Assembly (NCBI GenBank): GCA_015711775.1 | Contig: MU158502.1 | Coordinates: forward strand, 1 to 7,835 | Source: Actinomycetota bacterium | Lineage (GTDB): Bacteria; Actinomycetota; Humimicrobiia; Humimicrobiales; Humimicrobiaceae | Direction: 5' to 3' | Length of the DNA stretch: 7,835 nucleotides | Part shown: positions 1-6,644 of the stretch, one piece after another | Layout: every line of letters begins with the position of its first letter | How positions within the stretch are numbered: position 1 is the first letter of the stretch | The notes under the pieces: model-generated | Told to the model about the DNA's origin: nothing | The model's database searches: none | What the model saw: only the letters and a program-made list of their open reading frames with translations | Position numbers and translations under genes: made by a program

Positions 1-1354
1 TAAAATATTCTTTTTTCCATTCCCTGTCAGGAATTATGCCGCTGCCTTCAGCAGAAATATCTATGCCCGTTAACTGACCGAAACCAAATATGCGGCAATA
101 TTTCTGCAAAAGCTCATCAAGATTATTATTTTTTAAGAAAAGCTCATAGCCAACTGTATAGAAAAATATATCACAAGAATTTTTAATGGCCCCAAATATA
201 TTTAATGCGCCGTGCCCGCTTTTGGCCCAGCAGGATTTTGGAAAATCCTGGCCCAGTCCATACCATATTCCCGAACATGTTATATGCCTTGAAGTATTTA
301 TAATTGATTCCGCAAAACCTGCATATGCAGTTACAATTTTAAAAACAGAACCAGGCGCGTACCCCATTACAGCCCTGTTGTTAAGCGGAAACATATTTTC
401 GGGGTCGTTTAGATATGCCCAGTCTTTTGAAGATATGCCGCCTGTAAAAACAGAAGGGTCATAAGTCGGATAGCTTGCCATTGCCAGCACTTCACCATTA
501 TGCGCCGAGAGTAAAACAACTGATCCTGCAGGAGCCTTGTAATATTCGTCCGAGCGGGGAAGCTTTTTTTCCCGTATTTCAAGAATGGAAGCAGACAGTA
601 TTTCTTCAATTTCTTTCTGTATATCGATATCTATAGTAAGATAAAGGTCATTTCCACTCGTAAACGGCACCTCTTCTATGATGCTCCTGGGCCTGCCGAG
701 AGGATCGACTTCATATGTAATTTTACCTTTATTTCCCTTAAGCATTTGTTCATATATTTCTTCAACACCGGTAAGGCCAATCAGGTCCCCGCCTTCATAA
801 CCAACGCTGTACTGGCTCATTTTTAGCCTTTCCTCATCAATTTCCCCGGTGTAACCCAATATATGGGCAGCCAGGCTTCCGTACTCATATTCCCTCAAAA
901 ATACGTTTATTACTTCAACCCCAGCAAACCTGCTGCTGTTTTCTTTGAAATAAATCATTGTTTCGTAATCAATGCCCTGTTTTAGAATAACACGTTCAAG
1001 ATAGGAAATATTGCTTTTATTTATTTTTTCTTTTATTTCCTGCTGGCTGATATTTAATTTATCGCTTAAAATTTTTATGGTTTCGTCGTTACTGCCAACA
1101 ACTCTCGGATCCACTGCAAGGGCAGGAACAGGGATGCTTCTTACCAGTATCTTTCCGTTACGGTCGTAGATGTTTCCCCTTGGAGCGGCAACATTAACGG
1201 ACCTTGTAATACTTTCAGAAGCTTCCTGCGCAAAAATCCGGCCGCTTATTACCTGCAGAAAATAAAGCCTTACAGCAAGCACGGCAACAAGAATCATTAA
1301 AAAATATATTATGAATCTAAACCTTACTTTTATATGTGATTCCAATTTCTTCAC
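1..1354 (-). CDS. mrdA: Penicillin-binding protein 2 (elongasome transpeptidase), 3' end cut off by window
   Basis: Class B penicillin-binding protein that cross-links peptidoglycan during lateral-wall growth, anchored in the membrane with its catalytic domain outside. My translation of the minus strand is open for 451 codons to the window edge. After a short basic start there is one membrane segment (about residues 12-36). Next come the PRGNIYDRNG motif (58-67) opening the pedestal/dimerisation domain and a GLTGVEEIYE block. The transpeptidase domain follows with PGSVFK, whose catalytic Ser336 and Lys339 form the SxxK motif, then SCD (393-395) as the second motif. The KTG motif should lie beyond position 1. 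A stop at 1373-1375 bounds the frame; GTG at 1354 is my preferred start, with TTG at 1345 or 1363 possible. ATG at 1297 would cut into the membrane helix. The gene overlaps the mreD end by 38 bases. Being next to mreBCD favours PBP2 over the divisome paralogue FtsI. Confidence 0.93.
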   Translation of the reverse strand, partial: MKKLESHIKVRFRFIIYFLMILVAVLAVRLYFLQVISGRIFAQEASESITRSVNVAAPRGNIYDRNGKILVRSIPVPALAVDPRVVGSNDETIKILSDKLNISQQEIKEKINKSNISYLERVILKQGIDYETMIYFKENSSRFAGVEVINVFLREYEYGSLAAHILGYTGEIDEERLKMSQYSVGYEGGDLIGLTGVEEIYEQMLKGNKGKITYEVDPLGRPRSIIEEVPFTSGNDLYLTIDIDIQKEIEEILSASILEIREKKLPRSDEYYKAPAGSVVLLSAHNGEVLAMASYPTYDPSVFTGGISSKDWAYLNDPENMFPLNNRAVMGYAPGSVFKIVTAYAGFAESIINTSRHITCSGIWYGLGQDFPKSCWAKSGHGALNIFGAIKNSCDIFFYTVGYELFLKNNNLDELLQKYCRIFGFGQLTGIDISAEGSGIIPDREWKKEYF

Positions 1355-1835
1355 TTCTCTCAAGCCCCGCTTTCAGCAGGGGAAATATTACAAACATTAT
1401 AGCTATATTGCATGCAGGATTAATTATCATCTCAATTCCAAGAGCTACAGTACTTGCGCTGTAATTAAACAGATAATAAATTCCTCCTGTCAGCAAAATA
1501 CTTGCCTCTGTGAAAAAAAATATTAAAAGCATGTAAGTAGACATTTTTCTCTTAAAACCCGCATTCATTATCATGCCGGTTAAAAAACCTGCAAGACAGT
1601 AAATAAGAGCATTTAACCCTACAACCTGGCCTATCATCATATCCAGAAGCATGCCTGCAATAAAACCATAAATTAACCCGTAAAGACCGCCTTCAAATAC
1701 TGAAATGCCTATAACTGTAACCATCACAAGATCTATATTTATATTAAATATTTTAAGCTGCTCCAGAAATGAAAGCTGCAATATTACAGAAATAATTAAA
1801 AATATAAAATGTGCAAATTTTAAAAGAATCTTCAA
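1317..1835 (-). CDS. mreD: Rod shape-determining membrane protein MreD
   Basis: Integral membrane component of the Rod complex, working with MreC, PBP2 and RodA in lateral-wall synthesis. The 172-residue product is close to the usual family length and almost entirely hydrophobic, with about five membrane segments (roughly residues 8-28, 36-60, 66-90, 98-120 and 134-156). The FEGGLYGLIYGFIAGMLLD stretch resembles the family pattern of a Gly-rich helix followed by an Asp near the middle of the protein. The start is TTG: the frame is closed upstream by a stop at 1863-1865, no ATG or GTG lies between, and a good ribosome site sits just before it. The gene begins two bases after the mreC stop, which suggests coupled translation, and its 3' end overlaps mrdA. 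MreD sequences diverge strongly, so the call rests on topology, length and position. Confidence 0.9.
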   Translation of the reverse strand: MKILLKFAHFIFLIISVILQLSFLEQLKIFNINIDLVMVTVIGISVFEGGLYGLIYGFIAGMLLDMMIGQVVGLNALIYCLAGFLTGMIMNAGFKRKMSTYMLLIFFFTEASILLTGGIYYLFNYSASTVALGIEMIINPACNIAIMFVIFPLLKAGLERSEEIGITYKSKV

Positions 1836-1837
1836 TT

Positions 1838-2650
1838 TTATCCCTTTATGACAAGCACATATTCAAGAGTTTTAAAATCAGCAAAAGGCTGAACTTCAAT
1901 CTGCCTGTATAATGCTTCGCCTGTGTTGCCGATTTTCTTTATTCTCCCGATAAGAAGCTCGGGCGGTACAAACTGTCCATATTCTGATGTAATAAGTATA
2001 TCGCCTTTAAAAACCAGGTCATCTGATGAAATATAATTAAGATAAATTTTTTTATCGGAACCGCCTTCAACAAGGCCAAGCTTTCTTGAGGACAGAATTC
2101 TTGCGCCAACACTGCTCTGCGGATCTGTTAAAAGCCTTACATTGCTTGTACTGCCGGAGGAAAGTATTATTATGCCAACAAGACCCTTTTCATTAACAAC
2201 AGCCATACCTTCCACCACACCGCTGTTTTTACCTTTATTTATTATAATTTCTGACTGCCATTTCGTATTGTAATAACCTATTACCTTTGCAGTTTCAGTC
2301 TGGTAACTGTCTCGCAGGTCCATGCCGATAAGTTTACGCAGGGCATCGTTTTCAATTTTCAAATTTATGTTTTCAGAATAATCCTTCATTATCGATGCAT
2401 TTTCTAGCTCAAGTTCTTCAAGCTTATCCCTTAAGTTTACATAATCCCTTAAACTTAAAAAAAACTTTGTTACAGGAGCAAAAACCTGGAATGTTTTTTC
2501 CTGCACAGGCTTAAAATAATCAAGTGTTAAGAGACGGAAGTTTGTAAAAATATCAGACTGCCTTAAACTGACAGTTATTACTGTAATGCAGATAACAATC
2601 AGTAAAATAAGTATTATTATATTTTTAAGATTTTTCCTTCCCGGAGCCAT
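1838..2650 (-). CDS. mreC: Rod shape-determining protein MreC
   Basis: Periplasmic or extracytoplasmic scaffold of the elongasome that links the MreB filament to PBP2 and activates wall synthesis. The 270-residue product has the family layout: a basic N-terminus, one membrane helix (about residues 10-29), a heptad-like coiled coil (about 68-108, rich in Leu, Glu and Lys), then the double beta-barrel domain (about 115-268). Family-like stretches in that domain are INKGKNSGVVEGMAVVN, GLVGIIILSSGSTSNVRLLTD and the closing QPFADFKTLEYVLVI. Length is typical. ATG at 2650 is the natural start, preceded by a weak AGG seven bases upstream. It lies 93 bases downstream of mreB and 2 bases upstream of mreD. 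Confidence 0.96.
   Translation of the reverse strand: MAPGRKNLKNIIILILLIVICITVITVSLRQSDIFTNFRLLTLDYFKPVQEKTFQVFAPVTKFFLSLRDYVNLRDKLEELELENASIMKDYSENINLKIENDALRKLIGMDLRDSYQTETAKVIGYYNTKWQSEIIINKGKNSGVVEGMAVVNEKGLVGIIILSSGSTSNVRLLTDPQSSVGARILSSRKLGLVEGGSDKKIYLNYISSDDLVFKGDILITSEYGQFVPPELLIGRIKKIGNTGEALYRQIEVQPFADFKTLEYVLVIKG
1841..1847 (-). promoter_or_regulatory. Ribosome binding site deciding the mreD TTG start
   Basis: AAAGGGA on the minus strand lies 5 bases before the TTG at 1835 and abuts the mreC stop codon (1838-1840). It supports TTG as the true mreD start and tight coupling to mreC. Confidence 0.6.
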
Positions 2651-2695
2651 AAGAAAGCCTGGTTAAATACTGCAAATAATAATTTTATAAAATAT

Positions 2696-2730
2696 ACCCG
2701 CTGACTGTTACAGAAAATATAAAACCGGGT
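2696..2730 (-). other. Weak stem-loop in the mreB-mreC gap
   Basis: In the 93-base gap the minus strand can pair ACCCG (2726-2730) with CGGGT (2696-2700). An inner CTG/CAG pair (2711-2713 with 2701-2703) extends the stem across a bulge. An AT-rich 12-base palindrome, ATTTTATAAAAT (2682-2693), follows. There is no clean U-run, so this is not a convincing terminator. It could be a weak attenuator or an mRNA processing site, or chance in AT-rich DNA. Confidence 0.2.
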
Positions 2731-2743
2731 AATTAAAGTTTTA

Positions 2744-3772
2744 TTACTTTGAATACCTGAGATATTTCTTTAAAGTGTTGAAGTCTTCTGCGCATCTGCC
2801 GGCACCCAGCGCTACCGCACCAAGAGGTTCAGGGGCAATAAATACCGGGCAGTGTGTTTCCCTGCTTATTCTTTCCGGCAGCCCTTTAAGCAGGGCTCCT
2901 CCTCCGCTTAAGACAATTCCCCTTTTCATTATATCTGATGAAAGCTCGGGAGGCGTTGTGTCAAGTACTTCAACAACTGAATTAATTATATCACTGAGGG
3001 TTTTTTCCAGCGCAGTCCTCATCTGCTGGCTTGTAATTATTATTGTTTTCGGAAGTCCGGTTACCAGATCTCTTCCGTTAACCTCCATTTTGCCTTCATT
3101 CTCAAGCGGAAAAGCCGAGCCTATTTCCATTTTTATCTTTTCTGCAGTGCTTTCACCTATAAGAAGGTTATTCTCCTTTTTAAGATAGTAAATTATAGCC
3201 TCATCAAGCTCATCTCCGCCAATCCTCAGGGACTGGTAAGCCACTATCCCCCCCAGTGAAATGACTGCCACTTCTGATGTGCCTCCGCCAATATCTATGA
3301 TCATGCTGCCTGTGGGCTCATCGATGGGGAGCCCCGCGCCTATTGCAGCAGCAAGAGGCTCTTCTATGGTATAGGCGGACCTTGCGCCTGCATGCTCTAT
3401 CGCCTCAACCACCGCTTTTTTTTCAACAGCAGTTATGCCGGAAGGCACGCAAATGACAACCCTTGGCCTTGCAAATGCCATATTCCTGTGGACTTTTTGT
3501 ATAAAATAGCGCAGCATCCTTTCAGTGGTGTCAAAGTCTGCAATAACGCCATCTTTTAATGGTCTTATAGCTATGATATTTCCGGGTGTTCTTCCAACCA
3601 TCCTTTTTGCTTCAGTTCCAACTGCAAGAATCTTTTTGTTGTCCTTGTCTATTGCAACAATTGAAGGTTCATTCATAACAAGGCCCCTGTTCTTTACATA
3701 AACAAGAGTATTTGCAGTACCAAGGTCAATTCCCATATCCCTGCCGATAACATTCAGAAAGAAATCAAACAT
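2744..3772 (-). CDS. mreB: Rod shape-determining protein MreB (bacterial actin)
   Basis: Actin-family ATPase that forms membrane-bound antiparallel filaments and orients the wall-synthesis machinery. The 342-residue product is full length and carries the actin-fold motifs in order. Phosphate-1 is GIDLGTANT (14-22), [10 protein letters not shown] spans 103-112, and the catalytic glutamate is in TIEEP (Glu137). Phosphate-2 is [16 protein letters not shown] (160-175), followed by GGDELDEAI and [10 protein letters not shown] (211-220), and the adenosine motif is [11 protein letters not shown] (288-298). The N-terminus [10 protein letters not shown] is short and hydrophobic, consistent with membrane attachment. 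ATG at 3772 has a strong AGGAG eight bases upstream. It sits first in the mreBCD-mrdA block behind a candidate promoter. No second mreB-like gene is in the window. Confidence 0.99.
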   Translation of the reverse strand: MFDFFLNVIGRDMGIDLGTANTLVYVKNRGLVMNEPSIVAIDKDNKKILAVGTEAKRMVGRTPGNIIAIRPLKDGVIADFDTTERMLRYFIQKVHRNMAFARPRVVICVPSGITAVEKKAVVEAIEHAGARSAYTIEEPLAAAIGAGLPIDEPTGSMIIDIGGGTSEVAVISLGGIVAYQSLRIGGDELDEAIIYYLKKENNLLIGESTAEKIKMEIGSAFPLENEGKMEVNGRDLVTGLPKTIIITSQQMRTALEKTLSDIINSVVEVLDTTPPELSSDIMKRGIVLSGGGALLKGLPERISRETHCPVFIAPEPLGAVALGAGRCAEDFNTLKKYLRYSK

Positions 3773-3780
3773 CTGCTTAT

Positions 3781-3785
3781 CTCCT
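3781..3785 (-). promoter_or_regulatory. Ribosome binding site of mreB
   Basis: AGGAG on the minus strand lies 8 bases before the mreB ATG. It is one of the two strongest sites in the window, in keeping with the high expression expected of a filament-forming protein. Confidence 0.65.
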
Positions 3786-3831
3786 ATCTTATTTAAAACT
3801 AATTTTCATTTCACTGTCCAGATTATAATGA

Positions 3832-3860
3832 ATTATACTAAAGCAGGCTAAAAGTTTACA
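3832..3860 (-). promoter_or_regulatory. Candidate sigma-70-type promoter for mreBCD-mrdA
   Basis: On the minus strand a perfect -10 box TATAAT (3832-3837) lies 17 bases downstream of TGTAAA (3855-3860), which matches the -35 consensus at three of six positions. Transcription would begin near 3825, leaving a leader of about 50 bases before mreB. A second TATAAT at 3822-3827 has no recognisable -35 partner. The 105-base gap between maf and mreB is the longest in the window, which also fits a promoter. In AT-rich DNA a chance -10 match is possible. Confidence 0.45.
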
Positions 3861-3877
3861 GTAATGAATTTATGGCT

Positions 3878-4516
3878 TTATAAACTGCAAAAATCCTCCA
3901 GTTTATAACCGAGCAAACCGAGAAGATATAAAAACTTCTGCACAGGAAGTCCGGCAACATTATAAAAACAGCCATTTATTTTTTTTACCAGCATGTTTCC
4001 ATAACCTGAAATATCATAGGCTCCGGCTTTATCAGCTACAGCCTCTTTCTCCAGATAATATTTTATAGAGCTTTTTTCAAGCTTATTAAACTTAACCTTC
4101 GTAATCTCATAACCTGACACTGTTTTTAAACTGTATGAGTCAATAACAGTTACACCTGTAATAGCACTGTGAGTCCTTCCTGACAGGGCAAAAAGATACT
4201 GCTCTGCCTGAATATTGTCGCGGGGTTTGCCGAAATATCTTCCTCGCCTATAAATAACTGTATCAAAACCTGCAATTACCGTTTCCATGCGGCGATAATT
4301 ATTCATTATAGCATTATTGTAAACAGATTGTGCTTTGGCAAGGCTGTTATTTATGACAGTTGCCAAAGGGCTTTTCAGGACTTTCTCAGTCACGCCTGAC
4401 GGCGCAACTATAACAAAGTCGAGTTTAAGTTTCTCAAGAATGAGTTTTCTCCTCGGTGAGGATGAAGCAAGGATTATTATTAATTTTTTCTTCTTATTCT
4501 TTTCTTCTTCTTCCAA
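3878..4516 (-). CDS. maf: Maf-family nucleoside triphosphate pyrophosphatase
   Basis: Cytoplasmic enzyme that hydrolyses dTTP/UTP or modified NTPs to the monophosphate and pyrophosphate; Maf is also linked to septum formation. The 212-residue product shows the family signatures in order: LASSSPRR (16-23), NSLAKAQ with the conserved Lys61, GFDTVI with catalytic Asp85, GKPRD (96-100), LSGRTHSAITGVTV (111-124), DKAGAYDISG (162-171) and NVAGLPV (186-192). Two positions depart from the usual pattern: Phe84 where GADT or GSDT is common, and Ser170 where most YhdE-type enzymes have Gln (YGIQG). An in-frame TAG at 4523-4525 lies just upstream, and TTG at 4516 is the only ordinary start before the SSSPRR motif. 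The start overlaps the preceding gene by 23 bases. The N-terminal EEEEKNKKKK run is unusually charged. Substrate preference cannot be read from sequence. Confidence 0.95.
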   Translation of the reverse strand: MEEEEKNKKKKLIIILASSSPRRKLILEKLKLDFVIVAPSGVTEKVLKSPLATVINNSLAKAQSVYNNAIMNNYRRMETVIAGFDTVIYRRGRYFGKPRDNIQAEQYLFALSGRTHSAITGVTVIDSYSLKTVSGYEITKVKFNKLEKSSIKYYLEKEAVADKAGAYDISGYGNMLVKKINGCFYNVAGLPVQKFLYLLGLLGYKLEDFCSL

Positions 4517-4751
4517 TATCCGCTATAAGTACGCCTAAAAGTATACCAATGACTGCTGCAAGAGTAATATTGATATGTATTGCAAAACTCACATCAACCA
4601 GATAAAGATTTGCGCTCAATTGATCAGTTCCCACCTTTAAGCCCTTATCCAGTATGGGCACAATATCTTTTAAAACATGCCCTACTATTGCCCCTATAAC
4701 GCCGCTGATAAGTATTATGAAAAAAGTTAGAACGCCACGCCTTCTTTTCAT
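4494..4751 (-). CDS. DUF4321-like small membrane protein
   Basis: 85-residue protein of unknown function. It has a basic N-terminus (MKRRR), a first membrane helix (about 7-28) containing GVIGAIVGHVL, a polar loop (about 30-52), a second helix (about 55-76) with AAVIGILLGVLIA, and a basic tail GRRRKE. Both ends would face the cytoplasm. The size, the two Gly-rich helices, the NITLAAVIGILLG segment and its place between folC and maf match what I know of DUF4321 proteins of Firmicutes; this is recognition, not a search result. ATG at 4751 is preceded by AAAGG (4758-4762) six bases upstream. Its last 23 bases overlap maf in another frame, so the two are probably translationally coupled. Confidence 0.8.
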   Translation of the reverse strand: MKRRRGVLTFFIILISGVIGAIVGHVLKDIVPILDKGLKVGTDQLSANLYLVDVSFAIHINITLAAVIGILLGVLIADIGRRRKE

Positions 4752-4846
4752 TAAAAGCCTTTCTTTTTATATAACCTGGCCCTACTGGTTTAAAAACATG
4801 CGCCGCTTTGCCGGATTTATCAGTCAATGCTAAAACAATTATAATA

Positions 4847-5296
4847 TTACTGCTCGGACTTACAGTATGGACATACTTTCCAATCAAGATTTAAAGGTTT
4901 TTCACATTGTACGCATGGTTTTTTCAGTTTTTTCCTGCAATTCGGGCATATGACAAAATCGTCTTTAATCTCTTTTCCGCATGTCGGACAGCGCAAAATG
5001 GCTGATGAAAGGAGCATCTCCGTCCTTTTTATTTCAAGATCCCTTTCAACAATATCCTCTATATACTCCGGGGGCCTTATAATAATATAAATTATAAGTC
5101 CAAGGTAGTTTAAAACAAAGACTATAAACGCCCAGAAGACTGCGCTTGTATTTCTAAGCTTTGCGTCTCTGTATGTCCAGTAAACAAAAGACAGCCATAC
5201 TACAATGAGTATAAAAATAATTCCATAAATCATATATTTCCATACGGGGCTTCTGAAAAAGTCCATTATATTTTCAAAATACTTTAAAAAATCCAT
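4847..5296 (-). CDS. Membrane protein with C-terminal double zinc ribbon
   Basis: 149-residue protein of unknown role. After a short amphipathic N-terminus come two membrane helices (about residues 21-40 and 52-73) joined by a basic segment YRDAKLRN. The second helix includes VLNYLGLIIYIIIRPPE, a pattern seen in phospholipase D-nuclease N-terminal-like membrane domains. A charged linker (about 77-95) leads to four CxxC pairs at Cys103/106, 117/120, 128/131 and 142/145, forming two zinc ribbons of the DZANK type. Inference: a cytoplasmic zinc-binding domain tethered to the membrane, perhaps for protein interaction. ATG at 5296 has a strong GGAGG at 5301-5305. It begins 22 bases after folC and so is probably co-transcribed. 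It does not belong to the usual Firmicutes version of this locus that I recall. No catalytic motif is visible. Confidence 0.85.
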   Translation of the reverse strand: MDFLKYFENIMDFFRSPVWKYMIYGIIFILIVVWLSFVYWTYRDAKLRNTSAVFWAFIVFVLNYLGLIIYIIIRPPEYIEDIVERDLEIKRTEMLLSSAILRCPTCGKEIKDDFVICPNCRKKLKKPCVQCEKPLNLDWKVCPYCKSEQ

Positions 5297-5300
5297 TAAA

Positions 5301-5305
5301 CCTCC
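5301..5305 (-). promoter_or_regulatory. Ribosome binding site of the zinc-ribbon protein
   Basis: GGAGG on the minus strand lies 4 bases before the ATG at 5296, inside the 22-base gap after folC. Its strength argues that this small gene is truly expressed. Confidence 0.65.
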
Positions 5306-5318
5306 ATAGTGTAATATT

Positions 5319-6644
5319 TCAAACTATATTTTCCAAATTTGTTATTGACCCGGTAATGCATATAATATCATTGATGCCGGCAGTATTTAAAGCATAATTT
5401 AGTGAATTGGAAATGCTGTTCATTTTTATTACCTCGTCCGGCATTTTTGTTATACTCCTTCTTCCGGCATTCTTTAATTTATAAAAATGTCGCTCAAGAG
5501 TGTCCGGATCAAGGCTTCTTGTCACATTGCTTGACGTCAGTATTAAAACATCCGCAATAACACAAACAGTCTCAAGCATTTTTTCATAGTCCTTATCCTT
5601 AAGCACTGAAAAGATAATTATTTTTTTTTCTGTCTTAAAGTTTTCATTTATGTTTTTAGCAAAGTTTTTGATTCCTGCAGGATTATGCGAGGTGTCGGCA
5701 ATAACTACTGGTTCCATTTTCAGCACCTGGAACCGTCCCTTTATTTTTAACTTCTTAAGTGCCGGCCTTAACAAATCATTTGAAATACTTTTTCTTAGTG
5801 TCTGCATGTAAAGCTCCGCAAGCGCAACAGAAAGGCAAAGGTTCTGTGGCTGGTAATTGCCTGCCAGGGGAAGAAACAGGTTATTGTATTCGAAAAATAT
5901 TCCCTTTATGTCAACTTCCCACCCTTTAAGATAATGCTTTTTTTTATGCCGGATACAGAAGTCCCTGCCGTAAATATAGAGTCTGGATTTTGTTGCAGCA
6001 ACTTCCTGCCTTAAAACTTCAAGCACTTTTTCATCGCTGCTTAATGTGGCAACCTTTGCGCCATGTTTTATAACTTTTGATTTTTCAACTGCTATTTCTT
6101 TTATTGTTTTTCCAAGTATGCCGGTATGTTCAAGGCTTACATTTGTAAGACCCGCTATTTTTGAGTCAACAGCATTTGTTGCGTCCCATCTTCCGCCAAG
6201 ACCTGCTTCAAGCGCCATAACATCAAGGTTTTCATCAATGGCAAGCTTAAAAGCCATTGCAGCAACGATTTCAAACTGTGTCATGGGCCCTTCCGGGTCC
6301 GTTGAATTTACATCTTCAATTAAAGAAAACAAATCACTTAAAAGTTTTGCAAATCTTGCTTTTTTAATCTGACTTCCGCAGTGCCACAGCCTCTCTGTAT
6401 AATCAGTTATGTGCGGGGAAATATGGTATCCGCATCTCAGTCCATGATTCTGAAGAATTGCGGCTGTAATTACCGTAGTTGAAGTTTTGCCGTTTGTGCC
6501 GACAATATGTATGAAATCAGTTTTTATTTTTGGATAACCAAGCAGATCAAGGACTTTTTTTATTCTTGAAAGACCGGGTTTTATGCCAAAAACAAGGCAC
6601 TTGTCAAGATAATCCGTGGCCTGTTTGTAGGTAAAGTTTTTCAT
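5319..6644 (-). CDS. folC: Folylpolyglutamate synthase / dihydrofolate synthase (FolC)
   Basis: Cytoplasmic Mur-ligase-family enzyme that adds glutamate to folates using ATP; many bacterial forms also make dihydrofolate from dihydropteroate. The 441-residue product is full length. Visible motifs are the P-loop GTNGKTST (49-56, Lys53), SPHITDYTER (76-85), TQFEI (122-126), and LEAGLGGRWDATN (145-157) with metal-binding Glu146. Then come SLEHTGILG (170-178) and the EK pair at 187-188, matching the carbamylated lysine of characterised FolC. LAGNYQPQN (260-268), GR (303-304) and DTSHNP (317-322, usually D.AHNP) follow. Position 172 is Glu where Asp is more usual. Whether it is bifunctional cannot be told. 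The start ATG shares an ATGA with the valS stop, so translation is coupled; no strong ribosome site is present. Confidence 0.97.
   Translation of the reverse strand: MKNFTYKQATDYLDKCLVFGIKPGLSRIKKVLDLLGYPKIKTDFIHIVGTNGKTSTTVITAAILQNHGLRCGYHISPHITDYTERLWHCGSQIKKARFAKLLSDLFSLIEDVNSTDPEGPMTQFEIVAAMAFKLAIDENLDVMALEAGLGGRWDATNAVDSKIAGLTNVSLEHTGILGKTIKEIAVEKSKVIKHGAKVATLSSDEKVLEVLRQEVAATKSRLYIYGRDFCIRHKKKHYLKGWEVDIKGIFFEYNNLFLPLAGNYQPQNLCLSVALAELYMQTLRKSISNDLLRPALKKLKIKGRFQVLKMEPVVIADTSHNPAGIKNFAKNINENFKTEKKIIIFSVLKDKDYEKMLETVCVIADVLILTSSNVTRSLDPDTLERHFYKLKNAGRRSITKMPDEVIKMNSISNSLNYALNTAGINDIICITGSITNLENIV

Noticed and set aside
409..609. 66-codon minus-strand frame inside mrdA
   Set aside because: It lies in another frame of the well-supported PBP2 transpeptidase domain and has no recognisable features.
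2775..3188. Open frame of 137 codons on the plus strand opposite mreB
   Set aside because: It is antisense to highly conserved mreB codons, is Ser/Pro/Leu-rich low-complexity sequence, and resembles no known family. It is a shadow.
3853..3886. AGTTTA/TAAACT inverted repeat at the maf end as a terminator
   Set aside because: The stem is six AT-rich pairs with a 22-base loop and no U-run, and it overlaps the candidate promoter.
4752..4846. TTGACT on the minus strand (4822-4827) as a -35 box for the DUF4321-maf pair
   Set aside because: No -10-like hexamer lies 15-19 bases downstream, so there is no supported promoter in this 95-base gap.
4645..4887. 80-codon minus-strand frame spanning the zinc-ribbon gene end and the DUF4321 gene
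   Set aside because: It overlaps the better supported DUF4321 frame, has no membrane or domain pattern, and lacks a ribosome site.
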